A program made the translations under genes and the position numbers. A stretch of 64,000 nt of DNA from Kappaphycus alvarezii (Eukaryota; Rhodophyta; Florideophyceae; Gigartinales; Solieriaceae), in contig NADL03000692.1 in the NCBI GenBank assembly GCA_002205965.3, positions 1,488,001 to 1,552,000 of the forward strand, in the 5' to 3' direction. This document shows positions 44,640 to 56,699 of this stretch, piece after piece. Position 1 is the stretch's first letter. Every line of letters starts with the position of its first letter. The notes under the pieces are model-generated. The model was not told the DNA's origin, ran no database searches, and saw nothing but the letters and a program-made list of their open reading frames with translations.

Positions 44640-45134
44640 ATTCCCTTGTATGCATCGAGTACGTGGTCATAGTCAGGCCCGGAGTCATTTTTAAACCAAT
44701 GAAAACACTTCTGGTAATGTAGTGCTTCCACTCGATTTCATTCATCGAATGGCGACTGGGTGGAACTGGTTGTAGCGGAATGCAGAGTTTGTCTGCATAT
44801 AGTTTAGAAGCACGAGATTTAGATGTTCTGTCCGCACGAATTGAGTCTGGATACCAGAATTATGACACTAAACATGCCAAAAACGCGACAACTGCTTCTT
44901 TAAGTGTAGCAGAACTGACTAATTGAGATGCTGAGTATCTGGAGACGAAGCCCTTGCAGTGAATGAGGCGAATATTATCAAGATACAGGCGATCAATACA
45001 AAAAATTTCATTGGACTACTTTGATAAAGAGCTTGTAGAGACTTTTCGGTTTGGCTCCGGATAGGATTTAAGCAGACAGACCGTATGATTACTGGTAGTT
45101 TTGAATAAGCTATAATTCTAAGGCATCGTTCCAT
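44640..45134 (-). pseudogene. Copia B integrase remnant
   Basis: The minus frame includes LTEKSLQALYQSSPM-like sequence, and after frame changes a stretch reading WYPDSIRAD, the neighbourhood of the second catalytic Asp in this Copia group. Identified by order and partial motif; heavily broken. Confidence 0.5.
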
Positions 45135-45185
45135 ATGCCGTTGCGTTCGAGTAATAGCTTAAAATCAGTAAAGTTTGCATGTCCA

Positions 45186-45712
45186 CTAACGTGCTTGTGA
45201 ACTTTTGTCAATTATTTCTTTGATATCGGACCATGGAAAGGCTTCAATTGCGACAGCAATAAGACAAGATGGTGTAGAGCTTGCTTTGCGAGACGATTCA
45301 AAGCCATCCATGCAAATAAAACTTAGAAATTTGTGATCAATTATTGATATAGAGTCCTCTTTGCCATCAGTTTTAAATACAACTGCTTTGCGAGCGATAC
45401 TTTCTAAGTTAGCTCTTCCCATTCCGTTCCTTGCAATGACCCTATGCGAGGATTCTTTAAATATTAGGTGGGTAATGTTAACTATAACTATATATGCGCT
45501 GTTAGACTCAGCGGTGAGTACAACAGATCCAAGTATTCGAAGATCTGGGCTATCATGCTTCTCCGTTCTGTATTGGCGATTGGAATGCCCTAAAAATGAC
45601 TTGGGAATATTACTAAGTCTAGTATTAAACGGTAGAATGAAATTATCAATCAAGAGGTTGAGCGCAACTTGCCCTATTGCATAGTAGGGTGCACCGTCGT
45701 CTACTAAAGGTC
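45186..45712 (-). pseudogene. Copia B aspartic protease region
   Basis: The minus frame contains VDDGAPYYAIG (codons at 45672-45704), the active-site loop of retrotransposon proteases, with DDG in place of the commoner DTG/DSG. It continues uninterrupted for about 170 codons to 45186, one of the longest intact stretches of this element. The protease cleaves the Gag-Pol polyprotein. Confidence 0.65.
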
Positions 45713-45849
45713 CAAACTATTCGGAGTAGATCTACAGGCCGAACTTCCAATGAGATTTGCCATATTAAACGACACTGCTTTCTTTCGTTCAACTTCATCC
45801 TTGTTTTGAGCATAGTCAGATACTGTACTTGAAGATCTCTTAGACCTAT

Positions 45850-46541
45850 TCATAGGTAGATCAAATGACTTAACATGAGGCGGAAGAGATCCATCAGGAT
45901 TTGATCTGAATAAAAGTGGCCGAACTTTCCACAGAATTCAAATGGATATTTCATTGAAGGTTGTGTTTTCTTGTAATTATCCTTGTTATTATAATACATT
46001 TTACGATATTTACGGACAATACTTGAACTTGCGTTCAAAGTTTCTCCATCACGGGTAATTATGATGTATTTTCACACCGCTTAATCATTGAAGATACAAA
46101 CTGATATGTTAACGCATCAATATTTTCATCTTTGGTGGAGTGCACATTTAGATTATCATCAATGGGGCTGCTGCTGCCATCAAAGAAATTCTCTGGGCGT
46201 CGTTAGATGCAGAATAAGATGGTAGCATTAATGCACTAACGGACTTAGGTAGGTTCTTTGTACTTTCGGTTCTTTGTACTGTAGATTGAGTTAAACTTAG
46301 CCACTTCGGCTGAGAAGCGTGATTCGAAATTCTTCATTTTTTCGGAGTTGCCTCTGCGAGTGTTCCATAGCTGAATTAATGCTTTATATGCTTCAGTGAC
46401 AACTATCATTGCGTCGCGTTCATATATTTTGTCCACAATCAAATCAAAAACGCAATAGCTTGTTAGCTGCTCATCCGATTTACTCGAACAAAGATCCTTC
46501 GCTCTTCCATACAGTTGTGATTTCAGCCATATCGCTTGCAA
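45850..46541 (-). pseudogene. Copia B Gag with degraded zinc knuckle
   Basis: The frame at 46245-46541 reads LKSQLYGRAKDLC and LWNTRRGNSEKMKNFESRF, the helical gag core shared by Copia and related families. At 45850-46038 FEFCGKFGHFYSDQ is a zinc knuckle whose first and last Cys/His have been lost. Confidence 0.7.
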
Positions 46542-46706
46542 TGCAGAAGGAATCTTATTACTGTTGAAGTTAGGTAAGGTGTTGTGATACGTGTGCCAGA
46601 GCCGGACAGCGCTTTTGTACTCTTCTTGTTCACCTTTTGCGTCTATTCGAGAAGTTGACTTAACATACCAAGAAAACCTTGGGCCTAGAGGGCAAGGCTA
46701 ATTGTG

Positions 46707-46722
46707 GCGTTGGGCCCATAAC
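46707..46722 (-). promoter_or_regulatory. Copia B primer-binding site, initiator-tRNA anticodon arm
   Basis: The plus strand reads GCGTTGGGCCCATAAC, the sequence of the eukaryotic initiator tRNA-Met anticodon stem-loop (CAT anticodon in context). The element RNA (minus sense) is therefore complementary to it. The site abuts the inner end of the 5' LTR. Drosophila copia uses the same half-tRNA priming. Confidence 0.75.
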
Positions 46723-46860
46723 TAACATAAAATTTCGTACTGCGTCGATCTAGTCGAACTTGCTGAGAGATGTATGCAACAATGTACACAACAAGATGCT
46801 AAGGTGAGAAGCGCATGTCTTCTGGTTTTTACGATCAATATACTATAGTAATTTTATACT
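46723..46860 (-). repeat. Copia B 5' LTR
   Basis: Partner of 41949-42087. Its inner edge touches the primer-binding site, which fixes the boundary. Confidence 0.8.
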
Positions 46861-47102
46861 AATTGAAGATTATAGCCAGTTTTCTGAACGAACGTGGCGG
46901 TCTGCGATGCAAGGAGCGACATAAGAAAATTGATGGTCAGTTGTTCAGTTATCCATTTTCTCAGTAGTTAGCGGTTTGACATGTTCCATTTCATGCCAAG
47001 TGTAGGTATTCCTGTAATTTCGGAGTATCTAAGTTGAAGGGAAAAGTGATTTGCCCTCTAAGTAAAAAGAGTCTTCAGGTTGTAAAGCAAGACTGAAAAC
47101 TT

Positions 47103-47288
47103 TTACATCAACGTGATGGGAGCGTTTCGAACTTTGTAGAAGCGAGCATAGTTGTACTTTGACCACTGCTTCTTTAGTTCTTTGTAATTAAATTCAACCG
47201 CAGCCTGAAGGGAACTCATGAAAGTGTTGAAACTGTTTCCTGTGGATCTCTCATTGGAACCATGAAAGTACCTTGGCACGTACGGCAT
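47103..47288 (-). pseudogene. PIF/Harbinger transposase C-terminal fragment
   Basis: The 61-codon frame reads FNTFMSSLQAAVEFNYKELK and ARFYKVRNAPI. This corresponds to the end of Harbinger-type DDE transposases, where V-E-W-x-x-K-E-(L/I)-K contains the third catalytic Glu. Trp is Phe here. No partner MYB/SANT gene was found nearby. Confidence 0.5.
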
Positions 47289-49480
47289 TAGAATTCATGC
47301 AAGATCAACATATATATACAAGTGCCCTCCACTAACAGTCGTACAGCTCTCATTTAAAATCCATATAGTCAAGTTATTTCAGGCTCTGCGGCCTGATTAC
47401 GACAAATATACTCGCAAGAACAAGAGGTCGTGTATATTTGATAGTTTTTGGTAAACTAAACAACGCATGCGCTTTTGTCCGGAGTAGCAACATCGTAGCA
47501 GATTTCCAAAACTCCCTGATTTATTTTATTCGAATCTTAGTTCAATCTATGAAAAGGAAAAGTGTATTGAAGGGGATCCAACATCTTGCAGCAACATCGC
47601 ATGCAGATAAAATCAGTTTGAACTTGACCAAGGACAGAAATCTAGTAAATGGCTGTAGTTCGACGTTAATCATTCAACAGTTTCCAAAATTATTCACGAA
47701 GCCTTGAGTTGAACATACTGAGCCCCTCCTCCTTATCAAAGAATCTGATGGGAGTATTCTGATATCTCAGCACTAGAAAGACAAATTCAACGTCGTTAAA
47801 GTAATATCAAATTCTTTTACTTCATGTAGTACCCAAAAAAAATTACTGAGAAAGAAAATCAACAACCATTTCTGAAAACGGTGTCCGTTGTACTATTTCA
47901 TGTTGCTGAGTGCATTTGAGTTAGAGAAATTTGAAGATATCTTCTTTGTGCGTAAAGAAACGCGCCACATATCGCTCTGGGTAGCTGTAGGATTTTTGAG
48001 AAAAGCAACGACTAATTCATTCTGTGGGTCGTGTCTCGATTGTCAATCGGGTCGTATGGATGAACATTTTTGATTTTCACTGTTTTTTTCCGATTTGTTG
48101 GCCTTGATCCAACATTTTTGTTTAGATTGGGTCGTAAATCGAAAATCGTCCCACTTACCACTTTTTTGTTCCGAATAATGGGGAGAAAAACAAATGGAAT
48201 ATTTCGTACGCTTTATGCACATGAATGCCGGCCTTGTACGAATTTTTCAACGAGTAAATAAACTAATATAGGAATTTCGGAAATAATTTTTTTGGTTTTA
48301 TGAAAAATTCCAATCAGGTAAGTTTTTTCATTCCTTTTGCTATTCCTATTTAAAAGGGATATTGTTGCCTCCTGCCTTTTGGTCTTGGATATAAGTTTTC
48401 CTATATATGTAATTAGTAGCACACACCTCATTTAATGCCTCGATTTTGGTTTCATTACCCTTTGAATTGATAATATGGATGATCATGGCAGCTTCTGATT
48501 CAATTTTAAGCCTATTATAGTTTTGAAATTTTGGGGATGAACTGTGAAATTACTTTGCGCTCCACTTGTAGAGATCAGTTGCAAATGGCTCCATGCAATA
48601 AATTTAAATTTGGAAATTCCACTGTATTCTTTAGTTTACGTATAAAGAAATACAGACATAATTTTCATAACATTATGCAGTTATCATAACATTCAGTGAA
48701 AACATAGGTTATTCTTCTATCGTATTTTTTCAATATTACACCAAAAGTATGGGATCTATTTAGAAGTATTGTAATTCGAGGTCCTTTGTAATGAAGAATT
48801 ATTTGCCAGTTCTTCAGTACCATAAGCTAGTTCTAGGATATCGAAACCGAATCGATTACAAGAATACCGAAGGTACGGCTTAAAATTTTTCACGAAAATG
48901 TCATGCAGCACAAAAAAGACCCGATAACGGAAAGCACTAATCTTGACCACATAACAGCTTAATCTGGGGGAAAAATCGCTCATTGAATTACCTCGTATAA
49001 CAGATTGGGTTGCAAGTAAATTGCAACAAATAAAAACCGATTTCGTGTAAGTATTACGTTGAAGCTAATGAATCAGCCTATCATGCTTTAATTTCAAATT
49101 CAATTTGTTTGTGAGCCCTGAATTTTTGCATTTTTCCGATTCAAGAACGGAATGTATATTTTCGCTTTCAAATTTTTGCTTATCACATTATTTAATCAGT
49201 TACAAGAAGAAACAAAGTCTCAGTCAACCTTATGCTGGTTACAATTGTCATACTAAGAAAAATTGATAGTCCCGTAAGATGGTCTAGCATGGAGAATTTT
49301 TTCGTAAAAAAGTAATCGAAGCTTTCAGAAAAAATTGGGAGGATCTAGAATGGCTGCTGACGATGAAAATCTATTGCTAAATGTAGGATTGATCACAGAA
49401 TTTATGATTTGACAGGTAGTTTTACATTCGGAAGATATAAAAATGATAACAAACATCTTGTATCTGTGTTTGTTTTATTG
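47289..49480. other. AT-rich DNA without a recognisable gene
   Basis: Small frames on both strands (for example 47438-47707 and 48756-48983) lack motifs. Part of it may be further Harbinger debris. Confidence 0.4.
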
Positions 49481-50020
49481 GTGGCACAGTCACTGGCATG
49501 GAAAGGCCTAGCAGGAGCCACATGAGGCTGTCGGTCCCCATCAATGGGGATAAAAGGAAAAAAGTGATGAATTTTCGGTCAGTGACAGTTCCCAATGGGC
49601 TCATTTTGCATGTGTACGATCCGAAGGAAGGATGAGGCCCGATTGGATTCTTTTTGCCAAAAGTGGTCTGGAAGAATTGCTAACATTAATTCTAAACGGT
49701 AATTAGTCTAAGAATTATATCCATCGAGACTCAGGATACTACAGGAAATGGTTCATCGAGGTACCTTTGGATGGAAGCAATATGCAGCTTAATCAGGACA
49801 CGATTGACATGGTAATTTCTGGAGGTAATGTCACAGGAGAATGAATGATTAAATAATTCGAAGCATAAATTACCACAGTAGAATTCAAGAGGAAGATGAA
49901 GGTCTTAGATTCTCATGTTTTTTCTCCTTCCCTGTCAGAAATCGTGCTCTAAAAACTCATATTGTTTCTTTACCCACCGCAGACTTCCATTTACTTCCAT
50001 TGTAATCTGACATCAATTGA
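49481..50020 (+). pseudogene. PIF/Harbinger DDE transposase fragment
   Basis: GTVTGMERPSRSHMR, then KKVMNFRSVTVPNGLILHVY, follow the Harbinger pattern of a first Asp region (D-G-T-x-x-x-I-x-R-P) and F-Q-S-V-x-x-P-D-G-L-I. A 1-nt shift near 49630 gives RPDWILFAKSGLEELL. Further on, HRDSGY matches the second Asp block (G-D-x-G-Y) and TTVEFKRKMKVL the Glu block. Reading needs two shifts and passes stops. Opposite in orientation to the fragment at 47.1 kb. Confidence 0.6.
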
Positions 50021-50273
50021 AGATGATATAGATGTTTCAAACCTGCATTTCGAAGAAAAAATTATTCCGAATAGCCCCTGAGAGTGAGGTAAAAATCCAA
50101 AAGCACCAATAAGTATTCGCTGCTGCAATAATTGTAGCGAGATTTAAAATTCATACTGAGATTTAGCTGTAGTGACGGAGTCTCCACAACCAGAGAGCGC
50201 GAGATTTTCACTTACGTTCAAAAGCTTTCATGACGATTTTTAACTTGCTACATTTCTATTTTTGGAGATGCCT

Positions 50274-50552
50274 CTAACTAAAGTGGCCTCCCAATGGGTC
50301 TATAGAATGTTCTGCTGACTCAAACACCAGCTTCTCAAGCAAAAATGATAGGATTTCTTTGTCAACTTCGATGTTAGCCAAGTCAGCAGCGTGGAGATAA
50401 ATAGCGAAAAGGTCCATCCCACCTACGTTTAAGCAATATTTGGAAACTCTGGCTGTTTTAGGAGAACACTGCGAGAGAGGCATGTTCACGCCTTGCCCTG
50501 GGCCACCACCATCAAAATTATTAGATAATGAAATATTCACTGCCATGTTCAT
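50274..50552 (-). CDS. Hypothetical 92-codon frame
   Basis: The frame is uninterrupted, starts with ATG, and its composition is more protein-like than its AT-rich surroundings (FDGGGPGQGVNMPLSQC, then an amphipathic helix-like end). A second frame lies 8 bp upstream on the same strand (50560-50856, 98 codons). No family is recognised; either could be a chance frame or exons of one gene. Confidence 0.25.
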   Translation of the reverse strand: MNMAVNISLSNNFDGGGPGQGVNMPLSQCSPKTARVSKYCLNVGGMDLFAIYLHAADLANIEVDKEILSFLLEKLVFESAEHSIDPLGGHFS

Positions 50553-50683
50553 AAGTTCCCTACCAACTCCCTCTTTGTTCTCTCCAGTTTTTACTAGCCT
50601 TTCGATTCAAACCCATTTTTGCCTTCATATCTTCTCGGGGTACACGTAACATCAACAAGATTTCATCGATATCCCCTAAATAT

Positions 50684-50737
50684 CCTTCAATCCCCAACAG
50701 AAGTTTATTCCCCTTCAATCCCCAACAGAAGTTTATT
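50684..50737. repeat. 26-bp tandem duplication, period 28
   Basis: CCTTCAATCCCCAACAGAAG plus TTTATT occurs at 50684 and 50712, identical, separated by two bases. Confidence 0.9.
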
Positions 50738-50856
50738 TCTCTTCTCGGACTTGTTAAAAAGACTAAACATTTTTTTTCTGAATTGGGCGCACTTTGCCGA
50801 CTCATTTTGTTGAATTCGCTGGCTAGCGCTAACATTTTCCGCAGCGATATCAGCAC

Positions 50857-53800
50857 ACTTTAAGACATTCCATTGTCTCAAATGGAGATTTCAGGACTAG
50901 AACTTTGCGGAATTACAGTACATCTTCCTCAGCGTAGAAATGATAATGGCGTACTATCTTTTACTTTTCTGGAGACAAGGGAAGAATAAAGGCATCACAG
51001 TTTCCTCGAGTTTGCGCGGAAAGCGTGACAGGATTAAAAGTTTTCGAAGGTTGCTCTGGATAGAGTTGCTGATTTTCTTCCGCTGAGAGTTCAGTTCCGA
51101 TGCTCCATTCGACGACTGAGGTTGAATGTTCATCAGGTTTTTTTGCAACATAATTTGGCCTTGGGGGTGAGATGAGATGTAGTTGGTGGGTTGGGACGCT
51201 CAGAGGTGTTTAAAGACCGTCATTAAGCTATTTATTGTTAACTGCATTGGAGTAGGCTTCAACCTTGAAATTTTCCTTGTCCAATTTTTCCCGGCGTATA
51301 CATTTCTCACAAGTGTTCACTAATTACTGGGATTTCAGATATGTCGGTCACAAGTATTTTTGCTGAATTCTGCAAATGAATAACATACTGTAATTTCATC
51401 ACGAGTTTTGTTCATATTTATTCCTGTAAGGCGTAGGCGTAAACTCAATCTTATGCAAGATTTTCTGGATTCTTACCAAACCAAAGTCCGGCTCAATGAC
51501 TCAAATGGCTGGAACGTAGCCTACAGTATAGTCCCGTCAGCTTATACGACAGAAATAGCATGAAGTAATAAAGATTTTTGGAATAGTGGGGTTCTGAATC
51601 TTTTCCTGGTACCGTACAGAAACCACTTGGAAATTTTAAACAGATTTGCAGTAGACCTTTATTATCTCTTGAGGCTCATAATTGTGGAAAAAGGGCACGT
51701 GTCTTATGCTGAACCATTAAATATTTCTGACATACAGTTGAGCGCATATCATCTGTTCGGAAATGCCGGAATTTAGTATTTCAGAGTTTTCCTTGTTCTA
51801 TAAATAGTCTTGGAGCATGGAAAATATCCCAGAGATTATAAATCAACACTAAAAGGAATAAATCGCCACGGGTACGATTTGCAGGGCCCGCTAACCCCAA
51901 AATGACCGACAGCAATTGATAATAGTTCTTCTTTTGTATATTTTTTGGAACAAGGGAAAGTTTATAATTACAAACAGGCAAAGTTCTTTAAGCATGGAAT
52001 GAGAGGAGAGAATATTCCATCTTTATTTAGTAAATTGAATTCAATAAACCGCTTCTTAAGTCTGAAATAGACTTTCAATGTATTCAGCACTTGAGTTTTA
52101 TTTTAATTTGTCTCCCAACTTGCTTGCTTTTTCTCAGAGGGATAATTTCATTCAGCTTTTATAGACTTTCCTGCTAATCATGGGTCTCGATAACTTGTGT
52201 TAAATACTATAAAACCCATCGAAACTAATTTTTTTGAAAGAGAGCGATTAATAATATATAAGTTACCCTTCAATATCAACCTACACTTCATGTAAATAAT
52301 TTTCTCAGGGTTATTGTGCAAAAATTCTTTCAAAGTATTCATAGCTCTAATTCTGTTGTAAGAAAACCTTCTGAAGGAAGTGAACGCCAAACCGCTTTGT
52401 TGGAATAATAGTTTACCTCTATTTCTTCTCATGTGGTATTTACTTGAATGGTATCTATAGTAATGTCGAAATTCGCCTTGCTGCCCAGAAGACACCTACG
52501 AAGAGTTTTTTGCACCAACAAATTACAGCGTTGAAATTGCATTGTCCTCGAAACGCTACTGCAAGTCTAATTTGTTGACCGCCAACAAGGTATAAATCTC
52601 TTCCTTAGTAGATGTTGCTACCTACATGTCAATATCTTCTGTGGAAGTTCGTACTTAGGTCAGTATGGTCAATGAAAATTTAACTTCTCTGACCATCATT
52701 ACTCTTCGCTAAAAAGGTCTCATCCCTATTGAAGACGCTTTCCTAAGCTTTTTCTCGTCTTTTAACCCTTTTCAAATCCATCATAATTATATTTGTCCCT
52801 CTAAAAAGTTGGATCCACAAATGAAACATCATTTTCCCAACATTCGTCCGTGGAAAGCCCCTTAGCCAAAATAAATCGTTTTATTATTCTACTGAAACGG
52901 TTCCAATAGATACACTCGGTAAACATAATTACCTTTTTACCTATCCCTACCCATCACTCCCTGACTTCTGCTCTCTTTTGCGGTCTCCTCCAGAAAAATA
53001 ACACGAACCCACTCCCTTATTCTTTCATGGTCTTTTTGATGGCGATAAACCTGTATTGCTCGGAGCCGCCATAAACGAGGACCATCTTGTCGATGCAACA
53101 GAAATATTCTGTTTAAAATTTTTTTATTTTCGTAATAAAGTAGGGAAAGGAGTACGTGAACTGAAAAAGTTGTTTTTATTCCTGAAAGACGTTTTTTGTG
53201 TTTTTCATGGGGGTATACATTTTTTGTTTCAATGCATTGGTAAAAGAAAAATGTTTCGACATACTGCACTTTTTGAAATTTTTCAAATTTCAGGCAAGAT
53301 AAATATACTCGAAATTTTTCAGAACTAATTTTGGACAACGATGTAAATCACGATTAAAAGAATTTTCTCTGCACAAAAGGAGGACTAAAATATTCAATCA
53401 TTAAATAGAAATAGAAAGGCATGGTAAATTTTATTTCCTGAAGAAAAGCGTTTAGAACTGTTGTTTTGAATGTTTTTAATGGAGGTATTCAGAGAATATG
53501 TTCAGAGCAAGACCAACAGTAATTTTTGAACCATATTTTTTTGTTTGGAAAAATGAATGTATACGTCAGGTCAACAATCCCCCACTTCTCAGTCTCGGAG
53601 CCTCGCAGTATAAAGATACTCATTATCCCTCTGGAGAATATTTAAAGTTATACCTGATGACTTTGGAAGCGTTGTAGCGCCCCATTCAAGTTTTGAATAA
53701 GGGAAAATTCGCGTATTTTTTATTCATTGATAACTCCTTCGCATGCAACGTTACTAGAATTCTTTTCCTGTATCAAAACATCCACATGCTCAAAAACCCC

Positions 53801-56639
53801 GAAGTGTGACATGTTTCCCTCGCATAAATATCCTGCCTTTTCTATATTATTAAGAAAAAGTTCTAGCACTGAAAGAAATTTCTCGGGATTAGTATGTTCG
53901 AAAATGTAATGTTTTAGGCGAACCCGTTTTTATGCTATTTGAGGGAATTTTCCTGAGCCGATACTAAGTAGAAAGGAAAGTAAAATGGATAGAAGATCAC
54001 ATTTTTTGTTATCTGTCCAAGAAAGTTAGGGGCCAGTAAGAATCGGAAGTATCCAAATGAGGAAGATGGATAAACAAAAAAGGATGTTGTCCGGGATGTT
54101 AGACGTATTCGTGGTTGTGCCAACAGAAATACTTAGCTTTGCATTCTTATTTTTCATTTAATTATGTATGCAGATTTTTACTTTCCATTGCTGTTATACA
54201 TCGACATGTTTCAAATTTTGTGTTTATTAATAGTTTAAACAACTTTAGAATCATCTAACTTGTTTCAAATGGTTGAATTTTATTCCCATTTAAGAGTACA
54301 TTAATCAGAAAATTAAGAGTCGTAAATTAATAGTAGCGGGACAAAATCTGAAATAAGAATTTTCTTTGATCAAAGTTAAAATCTGAGTTTCTCTTAACTG
54401 CTTTCCAAAAAATTTGAAGCCTATAATTTCTGAAAGAAGACTGATTTCCTGAGAGGCGAAAGAAATCTGCAAACATTTTGAAAATATATTGAGACCTGGC
54501 TAGATGTCTCACATAGTCCCGGTCACACGAGACGTATAAGTAGATGAACCTAGAGATCTCTAAATCATATTTGGAAACAATTCTGCAACATTTGTAGTAC
54601 TTAACCTGTAGTCTTCATTATTCTTGCGAACAACCAAGGGGACTATAAATTGCATCTGTATCGGAACTCCCAGCTTCACCGTATCCCTCAATTGCTTTCT
54701 TTCCCTTACAATCCATAAAATGTACTTTTATGAGTTTTGTTTAATAGAAAGGCATATTTAACTATTCACGCCTAAGATGTCCTTCTAGTTATTGGGGTGA
54801 GTCAATTACTTTTAGTTCCTGTGAAAATGGAAAGCCCTGACTATGATATACATTACGACAATAATGATTGTACAATGGAATAAACTAAAAATTCCATGAT
54901 TTTTACTACCTGAAACTCAATTAATGATGGCGGAAAAACTCTCGCAAGTACATCAATCGGTTATCAGATTAAGAACCTTTTTTATCAGTATCCTTCCCGA
55001 TATGCTACTGGCATTACAAGAGCGCCTAGACCTGTAGGAGAAGGAGCAAGTATTCCAAACATTACTTCAGTTCATATCAATGTCCTTGATAATATTATTC
55101 TAGCTGTCGAAACTTCTGTAGCAGAGAATGTATCAGAGACCATATGAGAAATTAAGAACATTAGAAGACCAGCAATTATGCTTAAAATTCGCGAAAAAGG
55201 CCCCTGTATTTTTCACAATATTTAGCAACTCGAAGTATTACAAAGTACAGGACCAATCCTATACCACTATCTGTAGTAAGGATACAGTTTCAGACTTTAG
55301 AAAATAGAAATTCACAAATATTATAGCTAAAGATTTCCTACCTAGGAAAAACGTGTATATACGTTTACTTTCAAAGTAAAATATAGACCCGGTAGTTATA
55401 ATTAGCACATTTATTTTGACAAGTTCGTATACGAGAGTAAAGTTCTATCCATCTGGCTATATTTGAATTTTTACTGAACGATTTTATTCAATTTTGAATC
55501 AAAACACTGGAAAACAATTGACCCGATGTCAAGTGGTATTATCCCATTGAATAATCCATAACAGTAGAAATGGCTTATTCAGAAACTCGAGTGTATTGAG
55601 CATTAAAATTAAGCGATTCTTACAAAATTTTATTTTTCAGAATTACCTGAATAGTAGAAACACTCTCAGCATAAATAATAACTGTACGCTCTCAGCATAA
55701 ATAATAACTGAAGCGTAATTGGAACATTAAAAGGCAACGGGCTTAAATCAATTCCATCTGATGTGCCAAAAATCGCAATCAGTTTGCGTAATTTTGTTTA
55801 TCAAGGGTTTCAAGGCACAGAAATTAAGCACGTTACTGGTAAAGTCCAGAAACAACAACCGGAGGACTAGTTGACCAACTTTACTGCTAGTGACCTTTCC
55901 GCTAGTGAAATTCTGAATGAAATAACTGGTGACCCATTCAGGTACATCTCGCTCCTATTGATGCCTGTTGATTTCAATTTTTAAATATTCCCTAAATTCA
56001 TATATCAGCTGTTTTAATTGTCTAGAATGCAACCAAATCACTATAAATTGTCGATTACTTTGCTTTGATAAAATAACAATTTCAAATATCTTATAACGCA
56101 AATGTGAGGATGTTTCGTCATTATTCCCCCTGATGCATAATATATCAGATTAAGGGTTTTTAATAGGGTCGAAAAAGATATATGTATGGGGATCTAGGTA
56201 GATGCATACTATAATAATGGCATGGTAGCGTGCATAGTCGCAAAAATATATAAATACTGGAATTATGTTCAACTGTTTCTTACGAAGAGATATATCTCCT
56301 CCCATTATATCTATTGTTTCTATTTTGCATTCAAATTAGACTTTTGTAAATCTATGATGCTTTAATTTGTACTTACTTCCCTCCAGTCTGATTATATGGC
56401 TCAAGGTGTAAAATAATTTTCGATTGAATAATATCGTTAATTCTTCTAAACATGTTTTTGAACTGTGGTATAAAGTATTATGTGAATATGGGAAAATTTG
56501 TTTTGATATACCATACGCAATCTGTTGAATCCTTTCGTCCCTTAATTTGCAACGCGATATGATTTCGAAAAATTCCATTCCTGGAAAATTAAATATTGTT
56601 TCAAACGTTTTACTAAATGTATGATGTTAATATCGGGGT
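50857..56639. other. AT-rich island without recognisable genes
   Basis: Many short frames on both strands (for example 52178-52495, 52937-53338, 56336-56578), none with motifs that I can name. Stop density is that expected of AT-rich non-coding DNA. Ancient transposon debris is likely, but nothing is identifiable apart from the duplication at 55663. Confidence 0.45.
55663..55710. repeat. 22-bp tandem duplication, period 26
   Basis: CTCTCAGCATAAATAATAAC plus TG occurs at 55663 and 55689. Confidence 0.9.
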
Positions 56640-56699
56640 CCAGTGCAGGAACCGACTATGTTGCTAGCTACGTCTAGTGCTAACCAGGTGTTCCACGTC

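Larger units (their letters stand above)
41949..46860 (-). mobile_element. Ty1/Copia retrotransposon B with LTRs
   Basis: Two direct repeats of 138-139 bp bound a minus-strand Copia gene order: gag, zinc knuckle, protease, integrase, reverse transcriptase, RNase H. The element is about 4.9 kb. Its LTRs have diverged by many substitutions and the coding part is full of stops, so the insertion is old. No target duplication is recognisable. Confidence 0.85.

Noticed and set aside
41944..46866. Target duplication of Copia B
   Set aside because: The 5 bases outside the two LTRs differ, so none can be claimed.
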